A stretch of DNA of 64,000 bases from Dryomyza anilis. Taxonomy: Eukaryota > Arthropoda > Insecta > Diptera > Dryomyzidae. This document shows, piece after piece, positions 11,481 to 23,666 of the stretch. A program made the position numbers and the translations under genes. The notes beneath the pieces are model-generated. The model was not told where the DNA came from, ran no database searches, and worked only from the letters and a program-made list of their open reading frames with translations. Positions within the stretch are counted from its first letter, which is position 1; each line of letters opens with the position of its first letter. Location of the stretch: assembly GCA_951804985.1 (NCBI GenBank), contig OX638132.1:10149529-10213528 (forward strand), in the 5' to 3' direction.

Positions 11481-12480
11481 TGTTTTGTATACAGAAGAAT
11501 TCACACGATTTCGGACATTTTCGTTTACTAATATCTGGCGTGAAATTTGACCTCCATTATTGCTACTCTAAGAAAAAAAGGGACATAATAAAATTAAATA
11601 AAATTTATTTAAATTTGAATTAAATACTTTTGTAATAAAAAACGTAATACTCCATACTACAAAAAATAATACTACATACTACAAAAACATACTACAAAAT
11701 ATATTACGCGCGTATTTGATTTTAATTTAAATAAAGAAGTATTAAATTTTATTACATACGCATTTAAATTCATAAATAAAAAAATATATTATAGGAATAT
11801 ATATAACAATATTTAAGTATGCTTTTTTAAAAGTAACCGCTACAAAACTATGTAATATCCATCCATAATTATCCATCCTATGAAACCACCGAGTGATACA
11901 AAAATTTCGAAAATAGTACAAACAAAAAATAATAATTTTATCTGTTCCTAAACTTCTTTAAATCAAATAAATAGTTTCAAAATACTAATTGACATTTTTA
12001 TGATGTTGTGATTAAATTTAAATTTTATACCCGTAATAAGGAGTAATAATTTAAATAAATAAAATTGTATTACTTTAAATAAAAAGTATTTACTTCAAGT
12101 TTAAATAAAAAATATTTTATTTAAATAAAAAAATACTACGGGTGAATTTAAATTTACTACTTTTATATTTAATTTTATTATTTTTTTCCCTCAGTGTTCT
12201 GTTGAAGTTTACTCGGTACGAGACATTTTACAAAATCGCAACGAAATCGAAATGAAAAATAATCAAAATTCGAGATTGCTTTGAAATTGCGATAACGATC
12301 TGAAATATGTGTTGAATGTGAATTGTAAAAATGGTGTTAATTTTAATGTTTATTAATTTTAATAAACTATAAATAAATTAATAAATAAACAATTTATAAA
12401 ATAATTAAAATTCAAATTGATTTAAAACTTTATCTTTATATCATGCATCTGTGACCTGACATATTTTGACCGAACGATCA
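11481..12480. other. AT-rich spacer with palindromic AT patches
   Basis: About 11580-12190 repeats combinations of aaataaa, tttaaat and atactacaaaa in both orientations, giving a weak inverted-repeat character. No gene is visible. Confidence 0.4.
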
Positions 12481-12619
12481 AACCATTTAGCAATATCGGG
12501 TAAAGATGGCGCCAAATTAACAGCTAGTAAAAAGCAAATTAAAACATAGCAACACATTTTATAGCAACAACAAATGCTTTAGGAAAATATTTCATATATA
12601 CAAAATTGGCGTTCGACAA

Positions 12620-13430
12620 CTTTTTCAAACGTTCAATTAGTCAACAACAACTTGTTTTTATACATTATGCATAAAACTGGTTGCGACTGAACAGCAGCAA
12701 CAGCCAAACCACCAACAACAGCAGCAGCAGCAACAACATCGAACATCGCGCGATCAACCGCATCAACAGAAGCATCCTACGCAGCAAAAGCAGCGACAAT
12801 CTCAAATTTATGCCAATTAATATGAATTGCGTGCCATATCTTTCTAGCACGCTGCAGCGTACTCTATCTAGCACGGACTCCTTTCTCTTGTGTACTCCCT
12901 TTCACCGCATTTTGTATTGCTTCATTTTTTAGTCCACTTTATCTTAATTACGTCGACGATGGAACCACTATGGAACCACGATGGAACCTGCAGCAACAGC
13001 ATCGCGTCCGTCCACGTTGCCAACCATTTGCCATCCATCGTTACGTTCTTTGCGGCGACTCAACTCAATCTGTGTCGCCGCGCGCTCCAAAAGCGCATCG
13101 ATAATAACGCCAAAAGCAGACAAGCATGATTGAGATCGGAGTCGTTGGTCAACTGCAATAACTATACAAAAAAAATTATAAACCTAAACAGCAACAACAA
13201 CAACACTTAATTGTCTCGCTTTAATGGCAACGGCAGCTGCCACTGCGTTTGATAAGTGGTGACTTGGTCGACCAGCTAGCCCCTCAACAGTCCTTTTCCA
13301 ACCGGATTTCATAGTTGGCTTTTCAAAGAGCAGCAGCAACTACAACAAAACTATAAGAAGCGCAACAATTCAAAAGCTATATACAAAAAACACTTAAAAA
13401 AAATATGAAATCATTAAAAAGTTGCAGCTC
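12620..13430 (+). other. GC-richer CAG/CAA island, candidate untranslated exon
   Basis: This is the most gene-like base composition in the left half. It contains cagcagcaacagcc, a run of cag/caa triplets (12691-12735), accaccaacaacagc, ggaaccactatggaacc repeats and gccaccgcg-like stretches. One frame is open from about 12641 to 12811 and reads mostly Gln with His, Pro and Lys, but it has no ATG and no recognisable domain. The frame at 12681 that might be called a gene begins at TTG. Fly 5' UTRs often contain CAG/CAA-rich sequence, so an untranslated first exon on the plus strand is possible. I see no convincing splice donor. Confidence 0.3.
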
Positions 13431-13539
13431 GATCGGTGACTACTGATAAACTTTAGACTAGTGATAACAAAGTTGATACATAGGAGAAAAAAACCAAGTC
13501 ATTGTTTTTATTTTATTTGTTAAAAATGATTTTCGTTGA

Positions 13540-14035
13540 TTTTATATAGCAGGAGGTTTTTTTGTTTGTGTTATAAATGTTGTAACCAAAAGAAAACGAA
13601 TTCTCTCCTCTTCTCAAAGACATGTATTATTATTATTTCTCGAGACAATTTATACCTTTTCATTTGAGCAGCTCATTTATTTTTCTTCACCACATTAATA
13701 AATTTTTTATAGTGAGTTTTAGTGTGGTGAGTTTCCGTGTGGTGATTTCCGATGTGGTGAGTTCCGGTGTGATGAGTTTCGGTGTGGTGAGTTTCGGTGT
13801 GGTGAGTTTCAGTGAGGTGAGTTTTGAGTTTAGGTGTGGTGAGTTTAGGTGTGGTGAGTTCCGGTATGGTGAATTCCGGTGTGTTGTGTATTGGTGTGGT
13901 GAGTTTCGGAAAAGTGTGGTCAGTTTCAGTGCGGTGAGTTTCGGTGTGGTGTGTTTCGGTGTGGTGAGTTTTGGTGTGGTGAGTTAAGGTGTGGTGAGTT
14001 TAGGTGTGGTGAGTTTCACTGTGGTGATTTTAAAG
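13540..14035 (-). mobile_element. Helitron fragment, reverse orientation
   Basis: From about 13567 (gtgttataaatgttgtaacc) the sequence matches the reverse complement of 3465-3495 in the complete Helitron. From 13700 to 14030 it is the reverse complement of that element's caccacac array, here reading gtggtgagtttcggt. The CTAG end is not recognisable, so this is a truncated copy. The array is longer than in the other copy. Confidence 0.7.
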
Positions 14036-14039
14036 CTTT

Positions 14040-14770
14040 TGGAGAAGTTAACAACACCGTTGCGTGAAATTTCTTTGATATCAGTGTAATAACTGTCGAA
14101 ATTGATTTTGCATGGGCGATGACAACAGTGTCCAATCCCGCTATCCCCAACACAATTTCGATTGAAATAACAAAAAAGTAGTACTAAAATTACAACTTTG
14201 TATTGTTTTTTTTTTTTTTTAATTACTACAATTTTAAATAGTACCTATTTTAATTTCAAAAAAATATTTTTGTTCAAATTTCTTTCAGTGTTTGTACCAA
14301 ACAAGCCTTTCACCCCTTTAAACTTTTAACCAGTTGATCCTGCTTTCAGTTAACTCTGTTAATAATAACAGCGCTCATTTTCCACAAGATTTTCTTAATC
14401 TTAACTATAATTTTTATAACATTTTATTTTTTCACATTTTGCTTCTCACAGTCACTTGAATACTGTCACAAACGTGATCGAGCGATCGTGCGAACATTTT
14501 GTTGCATTTTTATCAACAATTTTCTATTTTAATTAAGAGCAATTTTCTTGCATTTGTGTTTTCTTTTAAAAAAATTATATTAAATTCAAAGTCAAGCTGC
14601 ATTTGAAGAAACTGATATCAAGAACTGGCGTAGAACTTAATAATTAATTTTTTTCCAATAGAATCAGCACAGATGATCGTGTGAGTTTTTCCTATATTTA
14701 TAATTTGATTATTATTTTAATACAACATTGTTTGAATGAGATTTTAAATCAGTTGCTACATATATTCACT
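14040..14770. other. Spacer, no gene
   Basis: No coding or repeat structure was recognised apart from homopolymer runs. Confidence 0.4.
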
Positions 14771-14772
14771 TT

Positions 14773-15711
14773 CATGCCAAAGGGACGAATGTGCATTTTT
14801 AAAAATGTTGGGAAATCAAATTTTAAAGTTCTTTAAAAATTAGCAAAATTTATATTTTTTTCAATTTTTTCTGTTATTTTGGTTTATTCGTCAATTATTA
14901 TAACGTGTATAAAGTATCTTTAGATTTGGACAACCTACTGAATTACAAATACGGATTTTGTGAGCCTATATCCTGATCAAAACGCAATGAATGAACGAAT
15001 GAAGATTTTGGCATGACAAGATTTTCAATATTCCCAATTTCTCCATTTTTTTGTTATACATTTTTATTGATGCAAGATAAAATAGTAATGTAAAGGCATT
15101 AATTGTTTTTTTTTAAAGCACCTATCTATTGGCATCATTAATTAAAAATATTTTGTCAAACATTAATTTGTCATTTGTTATATGCAGGCAAAAATGTTTG
15201 AAAAAATATTATAAATAATGATGCCAATCGATAGGTGCTTTAATAACAAACAATTAATACCTTTACACCACTATTTTATCTTGCATCAATAAAAATTTAT
15301 AGCAAAAAAACGGAGAAATTGAGAAAATTAAAAATCTTGGCATGCCAAAAGGGCGAATCTTTTCGTTTTTTTGCTATAACTCTTTAATGATACAAGATAA
15401 AATAATGATGTAAAGGCATTTATTGTTTGTGTTCAAAGCACCTATGGATCTGCATTATCAATTATAAATATTTTTAAATAATGATGCCAATTGATAGGTG
15501 CTTTGAAAACAAACAATAAATGCCTTTACACTACTATTTTATCTTATACCAATAAAATGGCGAAAAAACGAAAAAATTCACAAGATTTAAAACTTTTCAA
15601 ATTCGCCCTTTTGGTTTTATCTATTGTGGTTAGAAATATCCAACAAAATGACACGAGATTTACATTCAAAATACAAATACATACATTCAAAAAACTCACC
15701 CCTTTGGCATG
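14773..15711. mobile_element. Nested fold-back elements, TTTGGCATG family
   Basis: Outer ends are catgccaaagggacgaatg (14773-14791) and cctttggcatg (15701-15711), which are inverted relative to each other. Inside are two complete fold-backs with arms over 100 bp: one at about 15008-15345 and one at about 15339-15614, sharing the junction ggcatgccaaaagggcgaat (15339-15358). The arms carry taaaggcattaattgt and aaagcacctatctattggc and their reverse complements. No coding sequence is present. A lone relative of the end, catgccaaaagagg, is at 34539. Confidence 0.75.
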
Positions 15712-15835
15712 ATAGTGACGATATCAAAATCATCATTATACTTAGATGAAAAACTCGCCAGCTAAATTTGATTTTATTAGAGTGTTGTAAAAAAAACACA
15801 AAACTGTACGTAAGTACCAGAGTATACATTTTTAA

Positions 15836-16310
15836 AGGTTAGTCTTATTTTGCATCCGTCCCTGATCAGAATACGATAAAGTGTCCTTACCAAAGGCTAT
15901 TAGTGATAATGCTTATCAGGATCAGCTAGGATAAGCCTACTTTCAAATCTATGTAAACCATCAGGTGATCGATACTTTACGGAGAAACCTAATCAAAAAC
16001 CTACTTTATGTAGCATGACAATTATGACAACCGGATTGGAAATCGTGTTATTGTAATAGGGTTGTTATAAAATTTAAAAAATCAATATAATGATCCCGAG
16101 TGGAAATTGGTTAAGGTTAGACTTATTTCTCATGTGTCCCTTAAAATAATAAGAAAAGGTGTCCCTACCAAAGGCCACCTGAAATGATCTTGATCTGGGT
16201 CGACTAGGGTTATCAATATTTCAAATTCGCGTAAAGCGACCTAATCCATTCATTACAAAGAATCCTGATCTAAGGTCTATTTAATGGAACCTTTGAAATG
16301 TATCATTTAG
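15836..16310 (+). mobile_element. CCTGATCAGG-rich element, decayed tandem pair
   Basis: The first unit starts near ttattttgcatccgtccctg and the second starts CCCGAGTGGAAATTGG at 16096. Both continue with cctaccaaaggc and a block of the type tgatc(a/t)(g/t)g(g/a)tc(g/a)(a/g)ctagg. The complete relative at 32163-32735 has inverted ends CCCGAGTGG/CCACTCGGG. No right end is preserved here. Confidence 0.6.
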
Positions 16311-16319
16311 ACTCAGAAC

Positions 16320-17600
16320 GTGGACCTTTAGTCATTGCAATAATATTCCCAGTCTACTCTCCGACGATCGAAGTTTTCTCGAACTAACTGCGATTTATGC
16401 GTGCTTTAACACTTATGTTTTAAGTGTCACATACATGAAATTTTTAAACAATAATTTTATAATAATGGTGTAATGATCTCCATTATGACTGTATAATATG
16501 TAACCCCTAGATTATATTTGAATTGTTGTTGGTGTGTGTTCATTATCTTTATAGTGTCTGTCGCTTTACCCAAAGGGTCCAATTCAAATAGTTTTCTTAT
16601 ATCTTTAGCTAATTGTTTGACAATATAGAATTTTCGCACAATCTTCCTTTCGTCAAGACCTGAACCACACACACTGAAATTTCGCAAAAACAATTGCAAA
16701 GATCACTTAAAAATGACACCTGAATGACGACGCAGTGTTTTCCTGCGTACAAAGACCCACAGTCTTAAACAACGGAATGGATCCATTGTTTAACACGGGC
16801 AACGACCTGGGCAGGCAACGATCAACCGTCCATCGTTGAAATCACTGAATGACAGTAATACATTGTGCCATAAAGGCCTTGTAAGGGTGCCAAGTTTTGT
16901 TGAGTTGCTCAACTACTTAATATTTATCGATTGTTTTACTATTATGTTGTGCGTAAAACATCTGCTATGTTTCCTGCCGTCGCTCTTCAATGGTAAAATA
17001 TTTTGTTGTTTTTTTTTTGGGCTTGAGTTTATTTCATCAGCAAGCGAAACACTTCAAAAACCGTACGACAACTTCCTGCTAAGCGGCATGTTATGTGCAG
17101 TGTATTTCGTGGATACTTTGTGTATCTCAAAAATAACCGCTGTGACTCAGACTTATGTTGTTGATCTACGTATTTATTATATATTTCGCATTTCCTGATG
17201 TTTTCAACAGTTGTTTCGTCATTGTTGACGCATACGCGCATTGATTATGTCCGTACCTACAGTGCTCAGATACAGTATCTGTATCTGTAAATAATATATG
17301 TATATATCTAGCATTGTTTATTTTGCGATTTATTCGCATTTGCCATTAGCATCGCGTGCTGCATTATCTATAATTTGCAAATTATGCACATTTTTGCACG
17401 TTACATTTTTTTTGGAGCTGCAATGGCCGCAGTATCTACGGTGCAAAGTTGTATCTGCGAGATATTTTTTATTTATTATTTAAAATGAACATTTTATTAT
17501 TTACATTTTAAATTATGACGAAGTCTGTTAATAAATACGCGTAAACCGCACCGAATCGCTGCTTCTCACTCACGCAAACTGGTTTTTATATGGTTTCATT
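16320..17600. other. Mixed-composition unique region with a GTATCT cluster
   Basis: It is less AT-biased than its surroundings, notably 16690-16860 and 17520-17690. Between 17122 and 17456 the hexamer GTATCT or its complement occurs six times, three of them almost abutting (17268-17286). The motif ggtgcaaag lies beside it at 17440, as tttttgcaccg-like sequence does in the 49-kb cluster. The frames at 16836-17198 and 17029-17241 show no domain. Regulatory DNA is possible but not shown. Confidence 0.35.
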
Positions 17601-20600
17601 CACTCTGCACCCATGGCAGACAGATATTGTGGTTTTTTGTCAGATAGTGCTTCGCGTACCGTACCTTTCCATATTTAATGCCGGAAAACCCACATTTGTT
17701 TTTTTTTCTTATTTATCACACTTTTAATCAACGACACAACCAACAGTTATTACGATAAGAGTATCAGTAACCACCAAAGCAACCACAACAAATCAGTTAC
17801 ATACGTGTTTAACGTCAACCTTTATAATGTTTATAAAATGTATAAAATTTATACCTAAAATATAACAGATATCGTCGTTGTAGAAGTAGAACGAACATAA
17901 AACATTTTGTTTTACGAAAATATATTTTTCAAGGAACTATGTTAGTAATATTGATCGTTAGTTTGGATTATGTTCTGGATAAACATAAATATATTTGTTA
18001 CCTGAATGCAAAAAAACCAAACCAAAAATTTGACTATTTCAAATAAAAATACAAAAAAATAAAATATCAAATAAAAAATAAAGAAAAATCGTGTTTATAA
18101 TCCCAGTATATTAATATTAAAATGGCATATGTTCATATAGAAACATAATTATTATTACATTCAAACAAAGATTATTAGAACCGGAATATTAATATATTCA
18201 ATAACAATATGTTGCCAGAAAAACATATTGTCGTTTCTGTTCACCATCTCATAAATTAATAAATTTTTATAGGATAGATTTACGACTTCAAATTAAGGAA
18301 AACATAACATTTAAGTGTCCTAATAGTTTCAGAGATATGGATTCTTGAAATATGAAAAACGTACACAAAAAGCAGAATATACTCACAAAAAATGAAATAA
18401 AATCTTTTAAAAAAATTTGTTAGTTTGAAGTTAATCTTAGGACTTAAAGAATGATTTGTAAAAGCAAAGAAACAGAAAGTATACTAAAAAAAAATCTAGT
18501 TTAACAAAAAATAAATACGTTTATTTAATTATAAAAACCATAGATGTTACGCAATAAATACGAGGTACACCTTTAAATTAATACTTCTTTTGCGTTTGAC
18601 TAATCATAAGTTTGGTTGGAGCCACCCAAATTTTCAGGGGTTTAATTCAAAATATTAGCTAGAGTATTCTCAATGAAATACTAAATAAATTAGACTAAAA
18701 ATTTGTTATGGTCCAATGTACAAAATATAGAGAAAAAACCATACAACAACATTTTATTAATTTGTATGATGGTGTCGTGCCGTTCATTCAGATGACCTGA
18801 CATGGATCAGCAATATAAATGTACATCTATTTAAATTGAACCTAATTATAGATATGTTTAGACAGAAAATTATATTAATTATATTAGGCCGACAGAAAAT
18901 GCCGCTCAGTTAACCTTCGCCTATAGACAACATACCGAACGCATACGAATGTTGCCAAGCATACTTTTATTTAATTTCATTTCATTGTTTTAAAACATAA
19001 TTATGGTAAAATGAATTGATTCGGTTGGACCATAAAATTATGTTTATACATTTACAATCTGAACGAAAATTTTGATTATAATCTAACCGTGATATATAAC
19101 CGTGTGATTATAATGTAACCGAACCAAATAACGCTTATATTTTTATCACGAACAAAAATATAATTGGCAGTTTACGCGCGAAATGCTAATCACTGTACCA
19201 TCGTAAGATAATTTTTGAACTAAGTCGTCGATTTTACGTCTTCAGTAAAAATGTTTCGAACATTTATTAAATAATTCGTTGGGACATATTCGGGCTTTTC
19301 CGTTCGAATACCATTTGAATTTCATATAAAATTAGTTTTATTTGTTTTTGAATAGTTTTATTTCGATGAAATAATGATAAATGTCAAATTCAAAATATTT
19401 TGATGCTCTTTACATTTTACGTCAATAAACTAAAATTTCTGAACATATATAATTTGTTTATCGAAAATGAAAACTATTTCAATATCAACATCTATAACGA
19501 CAAAAATAAAGATATCATTCTAGATAGATTCGTTTTCATCGAGCACCCTATAGTTTTCGTTCAATCGTTTCGATATCGTTGAGATATCGTTTGATTTGCT
19601 GGGTCAGTACAAAACTGGAACTTTTCAAATGATTTGTTTTGAACGAATTAAATTCGTTTGAAAAACAATGTATTGTGACATCGAATTGTTTACAAATTTT
19701 AAATGAAAATCGATTAGAATCCGATCGAAAACCAGAACATGGCCCAATTATTTAAATCCACTAAAAACTGAAAAAATCTTAAATTCCTTTATAAGTAGTA
19801 ATAAACATTTTCGATTTGAAAATTCCCCTATATTGTGTTGTCGTTGAAGAGGTAAAACTCACCAACTACATTATAGTAATTTCAAAATATTGCTTTCCGA
19901 ATGTCGTTACACATATATTTGATAATTTTAAATCGATATTGATATAATTTAATGCAAACGTATTAGATATTATTGATATAATATTAATGAATGGTTCAAC
20001 AATTTTTTCTATATATCCACTAATTCTTATAAAATTATACAATATTATCGTTTATTTTAACTTTACGTAATTGAAAATAATTGCACACATTTTCTTTATA
20101 TTTTCAGATATTTCGAAATTAAAAATACAAACGTTTTTTTTTTCAATTTGATTACTTAAATTATTTTTTCTTTATACAATTTTCACCTGTATATACTTAG
20201 TGTTTATGTTTATTATACTATTGGATTTGATTTTTATTTTTAAAATCCCCATAGTCTACATAAACAGAATTCTTCAGACGTCATTTGGCACACATTGAAA
20301 TGTTTTTTTTTTTCAATTTTAAATGTCCAATTTTGGTATCATTTATTTTTAATAATATATACAACATTTTGTTCATTAAACCATATTGAAAATGTGTCAT
20401 TTTAAATTTTATAATCTGTTTACTATTTCAATAAAATAAATGAAAATACTAGGTATCGTTTTGATGAATATTAAAATCTAATATATGATTCGAATGACTA
20501 CTTAATATTCTTTTAGTTATTTTTAATACTATAATTACTATGTTACAATTTTGATCAGAATTTTAATCAGAGACATTATCAAGATATTTGTGAAACAAAA

Positions 20601-20655
20601 AGGTTTAAAGCCCATACTCAATCTGCGATTAACATTTAACAAAATTTGATATTTT
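17601..20655. other. AT-rich spacer with one repeat relic
   Basis: No gene is visible over 3 kb. About 18895-18990 (cgacagaaaatgccgctc, gcatacttttatttaattt) matches decayed parts of the CACG...CGTG family copy at 26840-26910. The rest is AT-rich sequence with short, unconvincing frames. Confidence 0.4.
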
Positions 20656-20862
20656 CCCGAGACAAAATTGAGAATATTTTCCAGTAATATTGCTGGCAAA
20701 CTCACAAATAATTGAAATATTATAGGAAGATTAGGAAGCACTGGGCAAAAAAATATTTGTTCTATATGCTTCCTAAAAATGTCTTTTTATTGGTGTGTGC
20801 CGAAAATTTACGAAATATTTCTAAAAATGCCAGAAATTTTATTTTGTGAATGTTCCTAGTAG
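20656..20862 (+). mobile_element. Decayed CCCGAGAC-family MITE
   Basis: Starts CCCGAGACAAAATTGAGAAT, then includes gctggcaaactcacaaata and, near the end, cgaaatatttctaaaaatgccag, the order of segments seen in the copies at 51713-52200. The right end is not clear. Confidence 0.45.
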
Positions 20863-21365
20863 AAAATGTACTAGGTTTATGACCAGAAACTGAACATTAC
20901 AATGTTACCTTGTCATAACCCGAACAGTCATATGACAATACATAATCTGGCCCTTTCTTTCATAATAGGTTAAATTTCTACTAGGGTTTATCGAATTTTG
21001 TGAATTTTTAAAGGCTGAATGGCCTTTAAAAATGATTATTTTGGAGTCGTGCAGAATATAGGTAATGAAATAATTAAACTTGTCAACAAATATTAATTTA
21101 TTTATTAATCTAAAAAATGTTGAAAATTTTCCTGGCATTGTTAGTGAGAATATGGAAAATGTCGGCCTTATGAAATAACCCCCAAAATAAATATTACAAA
21201 AAAAACCTGAAACATTTTAAATTTTTTGTTGCGGATTGTCTTTTTCTTATCTTTGTGTGGTTTTTTATAATAAAATAAGTCCCAAGGAAATAAAGCAAAG
21301 CGGTTTATTTAATTTAAAATTTATTTTTGTTTTATACACATAATTTTGGGTTTTTTTCATTATTA

Positions 21366-21748
21366 GCGTATTCGCAGTATTATGGTATTGGTACGACATT
21401 GAGAGCACTACTTTTCTGCTTGTTGAAACATTTCTCCAAATAAATGTAGTTGATTCTTATAAAATTAGTTTTTGGAAATTATCATAAATATTCTTAGATT
21501 CCAAAAAAAAAAAAAAAATAATTTAACATTTTATACTCACTATTTGTTTTTTAAATTTCACAATTTTTCTAGATTTCAAAAAAAAACGACACCAAAAAAC
21601 ATGCCTCAGAGCTACTCTCAAATACAACACTTGTGGTTTTCACTTTTATAAGGGATGCAACAACAAATTGACTTTTCTGTGTTATTGTATCGTATATATA
21701 CCACATGGTACGAATACCATACTATAATACGATGAACTGTGAATACGC
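21366..21748 (+). mobile_element. TA-flanked MITE, GCGTATTC family, copy 1
   Basis: Inverted ends GCGTATTCGCAG and CTGTGAATACGC, with TA on each side (21364-21365 and 21749-21750); 383 bp, no coding frame. Copy 2 at 38931-39318 lies in the opposite orientation, sharing segments such as ctgcttgttgaaa, and subterminal tgtatcgtat-type palindromes. The TA target and size fit a Tc1/mariner-type MITE. Confidence 0.85.
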
Positions 21749-21979
21749 TATATTTAATTTTATTTTAATGTTATTTAATTTTTTAATTTTAATTTTGCGA
21801 CATTAGATTAAATAATATACAACAATATACAGCAAGTTGCCTTTTACGATCTGTAAAAGGCACATATCGCACATTTACTACAAGAGTGTCATAACTCAGA
21901 AAACCCGATTTTGGAGTAAATGATGTAGAATTATTCGTTATATCATGTTTCATCTTGTGTAAAAAATTCGTATTCATAT

Positions 21980-22480
21980 TGTTACGAAAAGAGGTAATTT
22001 GCCCCATAGTGCAAGCAATCAACAATTATTAATGAGACGCAAGACAATTCAGCGCACTAAGCATGTGTTAGAAAGAGACGGAAGATCATTCAGCGCACTG
22101 AGGCAGTGTGCGAGAAACAGATGAATGATCAGCGCATTAAAACACATGAGTGCGAATGAGATGCCAATAGCATGCGTCATTCACGAAACGAGTAGAAGGT
22201 TCTCGAAACAAGTCGAAGCTTGTCGAAACGTGTCGAACTGATGCATGCAGTATATAAGGGAGCCGCATCTGAGGTACTTCACTTCAGTAGTGATTGTAAA
22301 GTGGTCGAGGGCATCTCGTGTGATAATTGTCAATTTGTTATTAGTAAAGTTGTTTATTAAAGTGAATTAATAAAGTTAATTGTTATAATTTAAACCAAAC
22401 ATAAGAGTGTTTTTATTTTCTACACAATCCAGCGATACAAACTCGTAGAACAGTTTTCCGTAGACTGAATTTTCGTAACA
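21980..22480 (+). mobile_element. Solo LTR of a retrotransposon
   Basis: A 501-bp unit beginning TGTTACGAAAA and ending TTTTCGTAACA, so it has TG...CA ends and an 11-bp inverted repeat. It carries a TATA box (tatataag, 22251-22258), an initiator-like tcagt 35 bases downstream (22284-22288) and an AATAAA signal (22369-22374), the expected U3-R-U5 order. The flanks atat and atac match in three of four bases, compatible with a mutated 4-bp target duplication. No internal coding region or second LTR follows, so recombination between LTRs has probably removed the rest. Gypsy or BEL/Pao origin cannot be decided. Confidence 0.85.
22180..22237 (+). promoter_or_regulatory. Phased GAA array, heat-shock-element-like
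   Basis: GAA occurs at 22185, 22195, 22205, 22215, 22225 and 22235, exactly 10 bases apart. TTC lies in the 5-base phase at 22180 and 22200, and TTG at 22220. The section 22195-22207 is therefore a perfect GAA-nn-TTC-nn-GAA heat-shock element, and 22215-22227 is one base off. The array ends 14 bases before the TATA box of the solo LTR. It can also be described as a decayed 10-bp tandem repeat of tgtcgaaacg. Binding is inferred only from the known HSF site consensus. Confidence 0.55.
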
Positions 22481-23666
22481 ATACACACCGCATGAGAAGA
22501 GAATACCTTTCATATGAAAAGTGAAAATCAATTAAAAACTTAAAACGTGTTTTCTACAAAATTATTTTTTTTTTTAATTATGACACTCTTCTAGTAATGT
22601 ATATCACAATATTCAGAAAAGTGTTACCATAAGAATTGCAGTACCCAACACAATTTTTCCCATGGAAATCCCATGTTTCAATTCTATATGGTTCTGATTT
22701 TGACTGCATACTCGTTTTTTCCTATAAGTAACATTTTAAGCACTTTTCAATCACTACTAACAAAAAAAAATTGTTAAGACTAATTTTAATATACAAATAA
22801 AAGCTCATATTTCAATATGGTCCTGATAATAAAAATTGATTTGGTTTAAAAATTGAAACAAATGTTGCGTATGTTTCGATATGTGATATACTTGGGGGTT
22901 ATTAGATTGATAGCAATTTCGGTGTTTTATTTTGTCATTTTTTTTTTCGTTTTTAACGTTGTTTCTTTGGGTTTATTTAAAATTTTTCGTTTCATATTCA
23001 AAGTTTGGGGGTCTATTTCATTATTGGTTTGGATGCTATTTAATTTTTATTTTCATTTGGGATATTTTTGTGTTATGATATTGGGAGCCGAAAATATCAG
23101 CTACAAAAAATAGTATATTTTTCGTATTCCTAACCTGACATAGGGTTAACATTGATTAATGACTGTTCCATCTGGGTGTTTTTTTTTTGTATGCGTGGCG
23201 TGCGTAACGCATTATATCTGTAAAGCTTTTACGTATTTTTATCAGTTTTACATTTTCCCTTTTTTGTATATTTATATTTTTCTGTACATTCGACTCACAT
23301 TTATAGCAGCCTTTGTCCGTCCATTTAAAATTCGTGCCAGAAAGCAGAAGCGAATTTTATAACTGCGTAGTTTTCAGCCTCATGATTTTTATTTTTTTCT
23401 ATGTTTGTTTTCGTCAGCTTTTATTTACATTTTTTTTTTGTTTTTCACTTGAATTTTTTGTTGTTGTTGCTTAGAGATAAAAATTTTGTTATTAAATTAA
23501 AAAAAACTAAAGCTGAATTATTAAAAAAAAAATGAAATGAAGAAATAATTGTCGCGTCGAAACCTATTTAGAGCGCGATAAAAATTATCATTTTCATAAA
23601 AACATTATTTGAAATTAATTACATAAAAAAATTGTTTTGTTTTGATGTCGAATAGAGCAATATGCA
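22481..23666. other. Spacer, no gene
   Basis: T-rich and A-rich stretches; the frames at 22853-23113 and 23159-23362 are hydrophobic by composition and show no domain or signal. Confidence 0.4.

Noticed and set aside
9947..11623. Series of Phe/Leu-rich plus-strand frames resembling membrane proteins
   Set aside because: They follow from the T-rich tract; no domains, no consistent start context and many overlapping frames.
13622..13987. 121-residue frame rich in SFGVVSFGVVSF
   Set aside because: It is the gtggtgagttt array of the reverse Helitron fragment.
21980..22480. Cellular gene promoter with TATA and initiator
   Set aside because: The TG...CA ends with an 11-bp inverted repeat and the polyadenylation signal show that it is a solo LTR, although its promoter may still be active.
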